NCBI GenBank assembly: GCA_902594745.1
Contig: CACJNF010000004.1
Span: forward strand, 62,001 to 126,000
Direction of reading: 5' to 3'
Source: an uncultured Bacteroidota bacterium
GTDB taxonomy: Bacteria; Bacteroidota; Bacteroidia; Flavobacteriales; Flavobacteriaceae
DNA length: 64,000 nt
A model generated the notes under the pieces. It saw nothing but the letters and a program-made list of their open reading frames with translations. It made no database searches and was not told the origin of the DNA. Each line of letters opens with the position of its first letter. The first letter of the stretch is position 1. The position numbers were made by a program, and so were the translations under genes. Shown piece by piece: positions 1 through 8,253 of this stretch.

Positions 1-2
1 AA

Positions 3-1874
3 AATCTCTCAGGAATAAAAGATCTAGTTACAGCTACTATGGGAAAAGGTAACAAGTTTCAATCTAAAGACGAGTTTATTGAAGAAAAAGATTTTATGGG
101 TTCATTTTTGAGTTATAATTCAAGTGGAGGCTCTTTCTCTTCATTGTCAAGATACTTTGAAAGAACAATGACCATGTTTGCTCAAGGTGCAATTTATCCA
201 GTTTTTGATAAAGATGAATTTGAAAAAGAAAAGAAAAAGTTAATTGAGGCACTAAAAATTGATGAAAAGAATTCTGCATCAATTGCAAGAAGAGTTGAAA
301 ATGTTATTGCATATGGTGATGGTCATCCTAGCTCTGAGTTTACAACCGAAGCTAGCGTGTCTAATATCAATATTGATAACATAAAAGAATTTTACAATAC
401 TTATTTTAAACCAAATAATGCTTATTTAGTTGTTATTGGTGATATAGATCTTGAGAAGACAATCAGTTTATCTGAAAATCTATTTTCAGAGTGGAGTTAT
501 TCCAACACCTTAGATAGTATGTTTGGTCAAGACTCAGAGAATGAGTTTACCGATCCTGAAATTTCTAGCTCAACTAAGATACACGTTGTTGATGTCCCTA
601 ATGCTGCAAATGTTGAAATTAACTTTCAAAATGTTGTAGATAGAAAAACAAGTGATAAAGACTATTTCTCTGCAAATGTTGCAAATAGAGTTTTAGGAGC
701 AGGACCTGAGTCCAGACTATTTTCAGTAATAAGAGAAGAGAAAGGATATGCATATGGTGCTTACTCTGGTTTACCAACTAACTCCAAAAGAAAAACAAAA
801 TTTCAGGCAAGAACAACTGTAAGAACTGAAGTTGTTGATAGTGCAATAGTTGAGATGTATAATCAACTTGCAATTATGAGAAATAATCCAATAACTGATG
901 AGGAACTTTCAAATGTTAAATCAGGATACTTTGGCTCATTTGCTATGTCAATGGAAGAGCCAACTACAATTGCAAATCAAGCTTTATCTATTAGAACAGA
1001 GAATTTACCGGATGATTTCTACAAAACCTTTTTGAGCAATTTAAATGAGGTTACCAAAGATGATGTAATTGAATCATCAAATAAGTTTTTCTTGATAGAT
1101 AATGCTCAAATTGTTGTTACAGGTAAGATTAGAGATATAATGGATAAACTTGAGAATATATCTCTAGGTGGAAATGAAATTGAAGTTGTTTATCATGACA
1201 ATTATGGTAAGATAATAGGTAAACCTGATTATTCTATTGACTCAAGTATTACAGCTGAAACAGTTGTAAAAAATTATATTGATGCTATAGGTGGTAAGGA
1301 AAAGTTATCTAAAGTTTCATCAATTGAAACAAAGGCGACTTCCAATATTCAAGGAACAGTTCTGGAAATGTATAGTATAAAAAATAATCAAAATCAATCT
1401 TTAATGGAAATGTCTGCCATGGGAATGACAATAGCTAAAACTGTTTTTAATAAATTTCAAGGCTATAACGAAGTAAATGGTCAGAGGATTCCATTGACAG
1501 AAGTTGAACTTGAACAAGCTATTATAAATTCTGCTTTATTTTCAGAATTAAACTTTGATTTTTCTCTAGTTGAGCTGGTTGGAACATCTGATGTTGAAGG
1601 AGATAAAGCTTATGAAATAAAAGTGACTGATAATAAATCTGTTTTTTACTCAGTTGATACTGGGCTTAAATTGAAAGAAGTGGAATCACAGGAGGTTGAA
1701 GGAAATCTAATTGTTGGGGAAACCTACTACAGAGAGTATGAAGAGGTTGAAGGAATTCTTTTACCTAAGGTAATTAATCAGGTTAGTGCTTCAATTCCAA
1801 TACCTGGTGGAATTACATTTAAAGCAACTTCTATTAAATTAAATGTTGAGACAAAAGAATCTGACTTTAATTAA
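3..1874 (+). CDS. M16 (insulinase-like) peptidase family protein, 5' truncated by window edge
   Basis: This is the C-terminal part of an M16-family zinc peptidase-like protein; the gene begins left of the window. The frame is open from base 3, and the first ATG (39) lies inside a conserved stretch, so it is not the true start. The visible part has the end of the first M16 domain and a second M16 domain with the family's Arg/Tyr contact segment (GPESRLF, then EEKGYAYG, near residues 220-240 from the ATG). A tail of about 190 residues (from about 415) looks like an outer-membrane lipoprotein-sorting-type domain found on flavobacterial M16 proteins. No HxxEH zinc motif is visible, so this may be the non-catalytic partner subunit, unless the motif lies upstream of the window. 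It is probably periplasmic. Confidence 0.85.
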   Translation, partial: NLSGIKDLVTATMGKGNKFQSKDEFIEEKDFMGSFLSYNSSGGSFSSLSRYFERTMTMFAQGAIYPVFDKDEFEKEKKKLIEALKIDEKNSASIARRVENVIAYGDGHPSSEFTTEASVSNINIDNIKEFYNTYFKPNNAYLVVIGDIDLEKTISLSENLFSEWSYSNTLDSMFGQDSENEFTDPEISSSTKIHVVDVPNAANVEINFQNVVDRKTSDKDYFSANVANRVLGAGPESRLFSVIREEKGYAYGAYSGLPTNSKRKTKFQARTTVRTEVVDSAIVEMYNQLAIMRNNPITDEELSNVKSGYFGSFAMSMEEPTTIANQALSIRTENLPDDFYKTFLSNLNEVTKDDVIESSNKFFLIDNAQIVVTGKIRDIMDKLENISLGGNEIEVVYHDNYGKIIGKPDYSIDSSITAETVVKNYIDAIGGKEKLSKVSSIETKATSNIQGTVLEMYSIKNNQNQSLMEMSAMGMTIAKTVFNKFQGYNEVNGQRIPLTEVELEQAIINSALFSELNFDFSLVELVGTSDVEGDKAYEIKVTDNKSVFYSVDTGLKLKEVESQEVEGNLIVGETYYREYEEVEGILLPKVINQVSASIPIPGGITFKATSIKLNVETKESDFN

Positions 1875-1888
1875 GAAATAATACTTTT

Positions 1889-1924
1889 AAAAAAGGCATC
1901 TAATTATTTGATGCCTTTTTTTTT
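1889..1924. terminator. Bidirectional rho-independent terminator
   Basis: A perfect hairpin pairs AAAAGGCATC (1891-1900) with GATGCCTTTT (1910-1919) around a 9-nt loop, with an A-tract before and a T-tract after. It can therefore serve both the M16 gene and the convergent EamA gene. The EamA stop codon (1900-1902) lies at the stem/loop junction, so the last coding codons of that gene form part of the hairpin. Confidence 0.85.
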
Positions 1925-2784
1925 GTTACAAGATATACCCCAACTAAAATAACGGATGTACCTATAAACTGAATTAATTTAAAATCTTCTCCATCTAATA
2001 ATCCCCAAAAAATTGAAACTATTGGAATTAAATATGTTGTTGAAACTGAAAAAACTGGAGATGAAATTGCCAAAAGTTTTATGTATAAAACTTTTGCAAT
2101 TGCTGTTCCAAAGAATGCAAGTACTACAATATAAATAATTGACTCTATTATTAGTGGGTCTGACGTAAATGTTTTAAATGGAAATTCAGTAAAAAAAAGT
2201 ATAATAGAAGCAGGTAGAACTAAATAGATAAAACTCATACCAATTATTGCAACTGCAGAAATACCTGGTAATTTATATTTTAAAATATTTGCATTTACCG
2301 CATAGAAAAATGCAGCTAAAATTGTAAAGGAAACATATAATAAGTTTAGACCTGAAATTAAAAACTCATTGTTCACTAAAATTAGAATCCCAATAAAACC
2401 AATAAGTACACCTGCAAATTGTTTTTTAAAAAATTCCTCTTTAAAAAATAAAACACTTATTATTAATGTAAATAAAGGTGTAAGTGATACCATAACTCCT
2501 GCTATAGCACTAGAAATTTCAGTTTCTGCAAAAGCAAATAAATAATTGGGGAAAAAGGTTCCAATAAATGCTGAAAAAACAACCCACTTAATTTTATCTT
2601 TTGGAATACTCTTAAGCTTGTTGATACTGAATGGGACAATCAGAATAGCTGTAATTATCATTCTTAATGAGCCTAATTGTACAGGAGTTAATCCTGTTAA
2701 ACCTTTTTTTATAAGTATATATGAACTTCCCCATATAATAGATAGGATTATTAACGTTCCCCATTTTCTAACTCCAATGTTCAA
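1900..2784 (-). CDS. EamA-family drug/metabolite transporter (DMT superfamily)
   Basis: A 294-residue integral inner-membrane protein with about ten hydrophobic helices in two homologous EamA halves. The first half opens with WGSSYILIKKGL near residue 18 and the second begins near residue 150. Such proteins export or exchange small metabolites, and the substrate cannot be told from sequence. The start appears to be TTG at 2784; no ATG precedes the first helix, and the frame upstream closes quickly. It follows gldE by 8 bases and probably shares its transcript. In many gliding flavobacteria gldD occupies this position; no gldD is present here. Confidence 0.85.
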   Translation of the reverse strand: MNIGVRKWGTLIILSIIWGSSYILIKKGLTGLTPVQLGSLRMIITAILIVPFSINKLKSIPKDKIKWVVFSAFIGTFFPNYLFAFAETEISSAIAGVMVSLTPLFTLIISVLFFKEEFFKKQFAGVLIGFIGILILVNNEFLISGLNLLYVSFTILAAFFYAVNANILKYKLPGISAVAIIGMSFIYLVLPASIILFFTEFPFKTFTSDPLIIESIIYIVVLAFFGTAIAKVLYIKLLAISSPVFSVSTTYLIPIVSIFWGLLDGEDFKLIQFIGTSVILVGVYLVTKKKASNN

Positions 2785-2792
2785 TTAATAAT

Positions 2793-4043
2793 TTATTTTG
2801 GTAAGATTAACTTTACTTGTTTAATTCTTTTATTGTCTACAATTTCAATAATGAATTTGTAGTCATCATGAAAAATAATCTGCCCTACCCTAGGAATTTT
2901 TTTTATTTTTTCAATTAATAGACCTCCCAATGTTTCAATTTCAGATGATACCTGATCAAAGGATGAAGTATCTTTTAGATTTATTGCTCTATAGAAATCT
3001 TGTAAATTAATTTTGGAGTCAAAAACATAAGTATTTTCATCTAACTTTGAAAAGAGATTATCTTCTTCATCAAACTCATCACTAAATTCACCAAAGATTT
3101 CCTCAATTACATCTTCAAGAGTTATTATTCCAGATGTACCACCATATTCATCTACCACTATTGCCATATGAATTTTCTTGGTTTTAAATTCTGTAAGAAG
3201 GTCGTCAAGTTTTTTATTTTCAGGAATATAAAGTGGCTTCCTAAGTAATGAAGTCCAATTAAAATTTTCTTTTTCAAGATGTGGTAATAGATCTTTTACA
3301 TATAAAACTCCTTGAATTTTATCAAGATTATCTTCATACACAGGTACTCTTGAAAACCCATTTAAAATTAATTCATTAATGATCTCGTTTATATTTTTAT
3401 CTGCCTCCAAAGCAAATACATCAACTCTTGGACACATAATTTGTCTTGTCTCTACGTTTCCAAAATTGACAATACCTTTAAGTATCTTTTTCTCTTCTTT
3501 GCTAGTCTCCTTCGAGTCAGTTAACTCTAGAGCTTGAGATAATTTATCTACAGAAAGTTGTTCACTATCTTTTGTAAGACTAGATTCTAGATAATTCATT
3601 GACCTACTCATTGGCTGATTAAACAGAAATAATATATACCTGTCCAGAAAATAGATTGGATTTACCATTAACTTTGAAAATATTAAAGGATTTCTATTTG
3701 CATATATCTTTGGTAAGATATCTCCAATAAATAATATAAGCATCCCTATTACACCAACTTCAATTATAGTCTCAATTATTGGATTATTAATTGAGCTTAG
3801 GTAAGGGTTATCTATAGATGCAAATAAGATGACAATTGCAATATTTATAAAGTTATTTGAAATTAAGATTGTTGCAAGAAGCCTTTTAGGTTTTTCTAAT
3901 AGAGACTCAATTTTTCTAATTAATTTATTACTATTATCATCCGGAATAGTTGATTTATCTAGAGAGAAAAAAGCAACTTCGCAGCCAGAGGTTAATGCTG
4001 ATAAGATTAGAAAAATTAGAATTAAAATAATTTTAACTATCAC
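2793..4043 (-). CDS. gldE: GldE-like CNNM/CBS-pair/CorC-HlyC domain membrane protein
   Basis: A 416-residue protein with an N-terminal CNNM (DUF21) membrane domain (residues 1 to about 150, with LTSGCEVAFFSL and GDILPKIYA), a CBS pair (about 190-330) and a C-terminal CorC/HlyC transporter-associated domain. The family resembles magnesium/cobalt efflux proteins. The location after ssb and mutY is the flavobacterial gldE position; GldE is a gliding-motility accessory protein in Flavobacterium. The start is GTG at 4043, because an in-frame TAA lies two codons upstream. The usual partner gldD is absent downstream, so a gliding role here is uncertain and the protein may act as a general CorC-like transporter. 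Confidence 0.82.
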   Translation of the reverse strand: MIVKIILILIFLILSALTSGCEVAFFSLDKSTIPDDNSNKLIRKIESLLEKPKRLLATILISNNFINIAIVILFASIDNPYLSSINNPIIETIIEVGVIGMLILFIGDILPKIYANRNPLIFSKLMVNPIYFLDRYILFLFNQPMSRSMNYLESSLTKDSEQLSVDKLSQALELTDSKETSKEEKKILKGIVNFGNVETRQIMCPRVDVFALEADKNINEIINELILNGFSRVPVYEDNLDKIQGVLYVKDLLPHLEKENFNWTSLLRKPLYIPENKKLDDLLTEFKTKKIHMAIVVDEYGGTSGIITLEDVIEEIFGEFSDEFDEEDNLFSKLDENTYVFDSKINLQDFYRAINLKDTSSFDQVSSEIETLGGLLIEKIKKIPRVGQIIFHDDYKFIIEIVDNKRIKQVKLILPK

Positions 4044-4082
4044 AGATTAATTATACTATTTTGGAATTTAATATTAACAGAC

Positions 4083-4508
4083 CTAGAATGGTAAGTCATC
4101 TTCGGCTTTATCAGTCTCTTGACTATCTGATAATGGAGGTAAATTTTGCTCCATATTATTTCCAGAGTCTTTCTTTGTTGATAAAAATGTAAATTCATCA
4201 ACATTTACTTCTGTAGTATATTTATCAGATCCATCATCGCCTTGCCATTTTCTGGTTCTTATTTTACCCTCAACATATACTTTATCTCCTTTTGATAAAT
4301 ATTTTTCACAAACTTCTGCAGCTTTATTTCTAACTACAATATTATGCCAGTCAGTGTTTGTTACTTTTTCATTAGTCGTTTTATTTGTATACGACTCATT
4401 AGTTGCTAATGGAAATCTTGCAATACAACCACCATTGTCAAAATGTTTAATTTTTACATCATCTCCTAGATGGCCAATTAACATTACTTTATTTAATGTT
4501 CCACTCAT
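4083..4508 (-). CDS. ssb: Single-stranded DNA-binding protein
   Basis: A 141-residue protein with one OB fold (residues 1 to about 110, opening with GTLNKVMLIGHLGDDVKI). A short acidic linker leads to the tip DDLPF, the conserved C-terminal peptide that binds repair and replication partners. It coats single-stranded DNA in replication, recombination and repair. It lies between mutY and gldE on the same strand, with about 40 bases on each side, an arrangement conserved in flavobacteria. The start is ATG at 4508. Confidence 0.96.
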   Translation of the reverse strand: MSGTLNKVMLIGHLGDDVKIKHFDNGGCIARFPLATNESYTNKTTNEKVTNTDWHNIVVRNKAAEVCEKYLSKGDKVYVEGKIRTRKWQGDDGSDKYTTEVNVDEFTFLSTKKDSGNNMEQNLPPLSDSQETDKAEDDLPF

Positions 4509-4548
4509 TGTTTAAATTATTATGATTAAATATACAAAATTCAACTTC

Positions 4549-5589
4549 CTAGATTAAGTACTTATTGATAAAATTTGAAATGGGTACTGGAAAAGTAAAA
4601 TCATTCAAATTAGATATATCATGTCCGTCATTAATAACTGTATTTAAATTAATTAAATAGAATGCAATGAATAAATTCTGATGTGATAGAATATGTTTAT
4701 ATCTAATTATTTTATGTTTAGAATTAGTAATTTTCAATTTATTATTAACTAAATATTCTGAGAAATCACTACTTGATGTAATATCATCGACTAAAGCATC
4801 CTGTTCAATTAATGGGAACTGATACAGTTTATACCAAATATCTTTTTCTGTCCTTTGATTGATAAATGTTTTACCATCATTATCTTTAAATACTAAATAA
4901 TTAAAGTAGCGATTTCTGATTTTTTTCTTTTGTGTTTTAATTGGTATTAAGTCTACTCTATTATTTTTAAATGCTACACATTTTGAATTGAAAATACATA
5001 ATTGACAATCTGGAAATGGGGTGCATAATAATGCTCCATACTCCATTAAAGCTTGATTAAAGTCTCCTGGTGTTTCGGTTTTATGTATTAGTTTATTAGC
5101 AAATTCCTTTACTTTTTTCTTTCCTTGAGTTGAATCAACTGGTATTTTATTTCCATAAATTCTTGAAATAAACCTCAATACATTACCATCAACAACTGGG
5201 TGATATCTATCAAAACAGATCGATGAAATAGCAGAAGCGGTATAATCCCCTATTCCTTTAAGTTTTATTAGTTGATCATATGTTGTTGGAAAGGTTCCAC
5301 CTAAATCATTAACTATGAACTTTGCAGTTTTATAAAGATTAATAGCTCTATTATAATACCCTAGGCCTTGCCATGATTTCAAAACTGAATCTTCATCTGA
5401 ATTTGCTAAATCATAAATAGTAGGAAATTTATCTATAAAATCATTAAAATATTTTTTACCCTGAGTTATTCTTGTCTGTTGAAGAATTATTTCTGATACC
5501 CATACTTTATATGGATCATTATCTTTTCTCCACGGTAAATCTCTTTTATTAAAACTGTACCATTTTAAAAGCTCTTTTTCTAAAGGCAT
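4549..5589 (-). CDS. mutY: A/G-specific adenine DNA glycosylase MutY
   Basis: A base-excision repair enzyme that removes adenine mispaired with 8-oxoguanine. I place the start at ATG 5589 (346 residues, MPLEKELLKWY), because the frame extends 29 residues further into non-conserved, AT-rich upstream DNA. Visible features are the catalytic Glu region (SEIILQQTRI), the helix-hairpin-helix (LKGIGDYTASAI) with the catalytic Asp in VVDGNVLRF, and the iron-sulfur cysteines. A NUDIX-like C-terminal domain recognises 8-oxoG. The first cysteine spacing is C-x5-C where C-x6-C is usual. Downstream ssb and gldE complete a conserved flavobacterial block. Confidence 0.94.
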   Translation of the reverse strand: MPLEKELLKWYSFNKRDLPWRKDNDPYKVWVSEIILQQTRITQGKKYFNDFIDKFPTIYDLANSDEDSVLKSWQGLGYYNRAINLYKTAKFIVNDLGGTFPTTYDQLIKLKGIGDYTASAISSICFDRYHPVVDGNVLRFISRIYGNKIPVDSTQGKKKVKEFANKLIHKTETPGDFNQALMEYGALLCTPFPDCQLCIFNSKCVAFKNNRVDLIPIKTQKKKIRNRYFNYLVFKDNDGKTFINQRTEKDIWYKLYQFPLIEQDALVDDITSSSDFSEYLVNNKLKITNSKHKIIRYKHILSHQNLFIAFYLINLNTVINDGHDISNLNDFTFPVPISNFINKYLI

Positions 5590-5639
5590 ATATATAGTAA
5601 TTATATAGAAGTAAGGCACTAATTTAAAATTTAAATTTA

Positions 5640-5647
5640 TATATTTG
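5640..5647 (+). promoter_or_regulatory. Candidate Bacteroidetes -7 box for the HU gene
   Basis: TATATTTG matches the Bacteroidetes -7 consensus TAnnTTTG exactly and lies about 40 bases before the HU start codon. No clear TTTG -33 element is seen at the usual distance, so the call rests on the -7 match and position. Confidence 0.5.
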
Positions 5648-5686
5648 CTAGCCTTAAAAGCTAATTGTATAACCAAATAACAGAAT

Positions 5687-5977
5687 ATGACAAAGGCAGA
5701 TATTGTAAAAAATATTTCAGATCAAACAGGTGTTGATAAGACTGATGTACAAATGATCGCAGAAAAATTTATGGATGAAATTAAAAACTCACTCCAAAAA
5801 AATAATAACGTTTACTTGAGAGGATTTGGAAGTTTTATTGTTAAAACTAGAGCAGAAAAAACAGGTAGAAATATTTCAAAAAATACAGCTGTAATTATTC
5901 CAGCTCATAATATCCCTTCTTTTAAACCCTCAAAAACTTTTGTTGAATCTGTTAAAAAAAATGTGCCAGTTGGCTAA
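5687..5977 (+). CDS. HU/IHF-family DNA-bending protein
   Basis: A 96-residue histone-like protein covering the whole HU/IHF fold. The N-terminal helices (MTKADIVKNISDQTGVDK) are followed by the GFGSF turn near residue 46 and the DNA-binding arm region. The arm carries NTAVIIPAHNIPSFKPSKTF, where HU proteins have their conserved Pro at the tip. It bends and compacts DNA in the nucleoid. It is divergent from mutY and followed by a tiny basic gene and rng, a flavobacterial order. Which HU/IHF subgroup it belongs to cannot be decided here. Confidence 0.93.
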   Translation: MTKADIVKNISDQTGVDKTDVQMIAEKFMDEIKNSLQKNNNVYLRGFGSFIVKTRAEKTGRNISKNTAVIIPAHNIPSFKPSKTFVESVKKNVPVG

Positions 5978-5992
5978 TTAAAAATAACTAGT

Positions 5993-6082
5993 ATGCCTAG
6001 CGGTAAAAAAAGAAAAAGACACAAGGTTGCGACGCACAAAAGGAAAAAAAGAGCGAGAGCAAACAGACACAAAAAGAAATAG
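5993..6082 (+). CDS. 29-residue extremely basic protein, putative small ribosomal protein
   Basis: A complete small reading frame from ATG 5993 to TAG 6082 encodes 29 residues. About two thirds are Lys, Arg or His (begins MPSGKKRKRHKVATHKRKKR and ends RHKKK), with no acidic residue. It starts 15 bases after the HU stop, in the same direction. From memory, near-identical peptides occur at this HU-rng position across Bacteroidetes. The composition and pattern resemble the COX24/AURKAIP1 (mS38) and bS22-type mini ribosomal proteins. A ribosomal role is an inference; that it is a real gene is supported by the compact frame and position. Confidence 0.72.
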   Translation: MPSGKKRKRHKVATHKRKKRARANRHKKK

Positions 6083-6199
6083 TGTTTTGGGGTACACTCT
6101 AAACATCCCATGTTCTTTGAAATAAAATATAACGCAAGTTATATAGATATTGAAAATGTTTAACCTTTCTACTTAATTGTAGAAATAAATTCAAAAACA

Positions 6200-7750
6200 G
6201 TGAAAAAAGAATTGATTATAAGATCAAATTCAAATGCTGTTGATTTTGCAATGCTCAATGAGGGAAGACTAATTGAGCTTGATAAGGAAGTAGGTAAAAA
6301 CAAGTTTTCAGTAGGTGATATTTTTGTTGCAAAAATTAGAAAAACTATTCCTGGTCTAAATGCTGCATTTGTTAATGTAGGTCACGAAAAGGATGGTTTT
6401 CTTCACTATCATGACTTAGGTCCAAAACTTTTATCATTATCAAAATTCGTTGATGAAATTGATAATAAAAAAGTAAAATCGTTTTCATTTAATAAGTTTC
6501 AATTTGAAAAAGATATTCCAAAAAACGGACTAATTAAAGATTGTCTCAAGGCAAAGCAGACAACTTTAGTACAAATAATAAAAGAGCCTATATCAACTAA
6601 AGGTCCAAGATTAAGTTCTGAGATTTCTTTAGCAGGTAGATTTATGGTTCTGATTCCCTTTTCGGAGAGAATCTCTATTTCACAAAAGATTAAAAGTCAA
6701 GATGAGAAGAAAAGGCTAAGAACTTTAGTTAAGAATATTAAGCCAAAAGGATTTGGAGTTATTATTCGAACAGTAGCAAAAAATAAAACTGTAAGTGAGT
6801 TAGAAGGAGATCTTAAGGATTTGATTCTAAGATGGAAAAGACTTTGTATAAACTTTAGTAAAGCGGACTCTTATCCAACAAAAATCTTAGGAGAAATTAA
6901 TAGAACTACATCTAAATTAAGAGATGTATTTGATGATTCATTCTCAAATATATATTTAGATGATCCAAATCTATATTCTGAAATAAAAGAATATATAAAA
7001 GTTATAGCTCCAGGTAAATCATCAATAGTTAAATTATACAAAGGTGTAACTCCAATTTTTGAAAAATATGGAATTGAAAGACAGATTAAATCATCATTTG
7101 GTAGAACTGTCTCAATGCAAAAAGGAGCATATCTTATTATTGAACATACTGAAGCTCTTCATGTAATTGATGTTAATAGTGGCAACAGATCAAATAAATC
7201 AAAAACACAAGAGGAGACAGCTATGGAAGTAAACTTAATAGCTTCAGCAGAAATTGCTAGGCAATTAAGATTAAGAGATATGGGGGGAATTATAGTTGTT
7301 GATTTTATAGATTTAACTACAAGAGAAAACAGAAAAAAGCTTTTTGATCATTTCTGTGCAGAAATGGCAAAAGATAGAACAAAACATAAGATTCTTCCAC
7401 CAAGTAAGTTTGGATTAATTCAAATAACTAGGCAAAGGGTAAGGCCTGAAATGAGTATTAAGACAAAAGAAGCAAATCCAAATAAAGACTTAGAAGTGGA
7501 AGCACCTATTCTACTGGTTGACAAAATCAATGCTGAACTTAACAAGATAGTTAAGAATTCGCGCTATAAAAGTGGAACAATTTATATTCACGTTCATCCA
7601 TTTGTAGCAGCGTATATAAACAAAGGTCTATTTTCTTTGAAGAATAGATGGAGTTTTCATTATAAAAGGGTAATTAAAATTGTACCAAGAGACTCTTATT
7701 TATACCTTCAGTATAACTTTACTAATAATAGATCTAAAATTTTAAAATAA
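6200..7750 (+). CDS. rng: Ribonuclease G (RNase E/G family)
   Basis: A 516-residue endoribonuclease that processes rRNA precursors and mRNA. It has an N-terminal S1-like RNA-binding domain (about 35-130, PGLNAAFVNVGHEKDGFLH). The central RNase E/G domain has the metal-binding Asp motifs HVIDVNSGNR (about 320) and VVDFIDL (about 355), and QITRQRVRPEMS follows. The start is GTG at 6200, giving the familiar opening KELIIRS; no better ATG exists. The CPxC zinc-link of the gamma-proteobacterial enzymes is missing, as I recall for other Bacteroidetes. A strong terminator follows within 15 bases. Confidence 0.93.
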   Translation: MKKELIIRSNSNAVDFAMLNEGRLIELDKEVGKNKFSVGDIFVAKIRKTIPGLNAAFVNVGHEKDGFLHYHDLGPKLLSLSKFVDEIDNKKVKSFSFNKFQFEKDIPKNGLIKDCLKAKQTTLVQIIKEPISTKGPRLSSEISLAGRFMVLIPFSERISISQKIKSQDEKKRLRTLVKNIKPKGFGVIIRTVAKNKTVSELEGDLKDLILRWKRLCINFSKADSYPTKILGEINRTTSKLRDVFDDSFSNIYLDDPNLYSEIKEYIKVIAPGKSSIVKLYKGVTPIFEKYGIERQIKSSFGRTVSMQKGAYLIIEHTEALHVIDVNSGNRSNKSKTQEETAMEVNLIASAEIARQLRLRDMGGIIVVDFIDLTTRENRKKLFDHFCAEMAKDRTKHKILPPSKFGLIQITRQRVRPEMSIKTKEANPNKDLEVEAPILLVDKINAELNKIVKNSRYKSGTIYIHVHPFVAAYINKGLFSLKNRWSFHYKRVIKIVPRDSYLYLQYNFTNNRSKILK

Positions 7751-7762
7751 AAATGATAATAA

Positions 7763-7794
7763 AACCGCTTAGAGATTCTAAGCGGTTTTTTTTA
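7763..7794 (+). terminator. Strong rho-independent terminator after rng
   Basis: A perfect 11-bp stem (AACCGCTTAGA with TCTAAGCGGTT) closes on a 3-nt loop and is followed by a run of eight T. It lies between rng and recX. It also argues against starting recX at an upstream ATG (7753) that would place this hairpin inside the coding region. Confidence 0.92.
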
Positions 7795-7803
7795 TATTAT
7801 AAC

Positions 7804-8253
7804 ATGGAATCTTCAGTAAAAAGAAAAATTGAAAATTATTGTGCATACCAGGAAAGATGTCATTCTGAAGTAAAAAGAAAATTAAATAGCTTGGGGGTAT
7901 TTGGACAAGATCTTGACGAATACTTGTGCTATTTAATCGATGAAAACTTTTTGTCTGAAACAAGATTCTCTGAGGCTTATGTAAGAGGTAAATTTAATAA
8001 TAACAATTGGGGAAAAGTTAGAATTATTAATGAGTTAAAATCCAGAAATATTTCTGATTGGAATATTAATAAGGCATTAGATCAAATTAGTGAAAAGGAG
8101 TATAATGATAAGCTTAAAAACTTGTGTGAAAAAAAAATTAATCCTAGTGAAAAGCCCTCGCCAAAATTAAAAGATAAAATAATTAGGAGTCTTACTTATA
8201 AAGGTTGGGAAATAGATAAAGTAATAAAATTAGTTAATCAACTAATAAGGTAA
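7804..8253 (+). CDS. recX: RecX-family regulatory protein
   Basis: A 149-residue protein that modulates RecA filaments. The start is taken as ATG 7804 (MESSVKRKIENYCAYQERCHSEV), because the longer frame from 7753 would read through the rng terminator. It shows the helical three-repeat RecX layout: KRKLNSLG near 25-35, FLSETRFSEAYVRGK near 50-65, RIINELKSRNIS near 75-85, and a C-terminal RSLTYKGWEIDKV helix. Its last 20 bases overlap the end of convergent atpC. The dispersed motif pattern makes it clearly RecX-like although sequence conservation in the family is low. Confidence 0.87.
   Translation: MESSVKRKIENYCAYQERCHSEVKRKLNSLGVFGQDLDEYLCYLIDENFLSETRFSEAYVRGKFNNNNWGKVRIINELKSRNISDWNINKALDQISEKEYNDKLKNLCEKKINPSEKPSPKLKDKIIRSLTYKGWEIDKVIKLVNQLIR

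Noticed and set aside
5590-5676. 29-residue N-terminal extension of MutY
   Set aside because: The extension is AT-rich, hydrophobic and not conserved, and it would overlap the HU promoter region; MPLEKELLKWY at 5589 matches the family start.
7753-7803. Longer RecX starting at ATG 7753
   Set aside because: This would place the strong rng terminator inside the gene, and the added residues are not RecX-like; ATG 7804 fits better.
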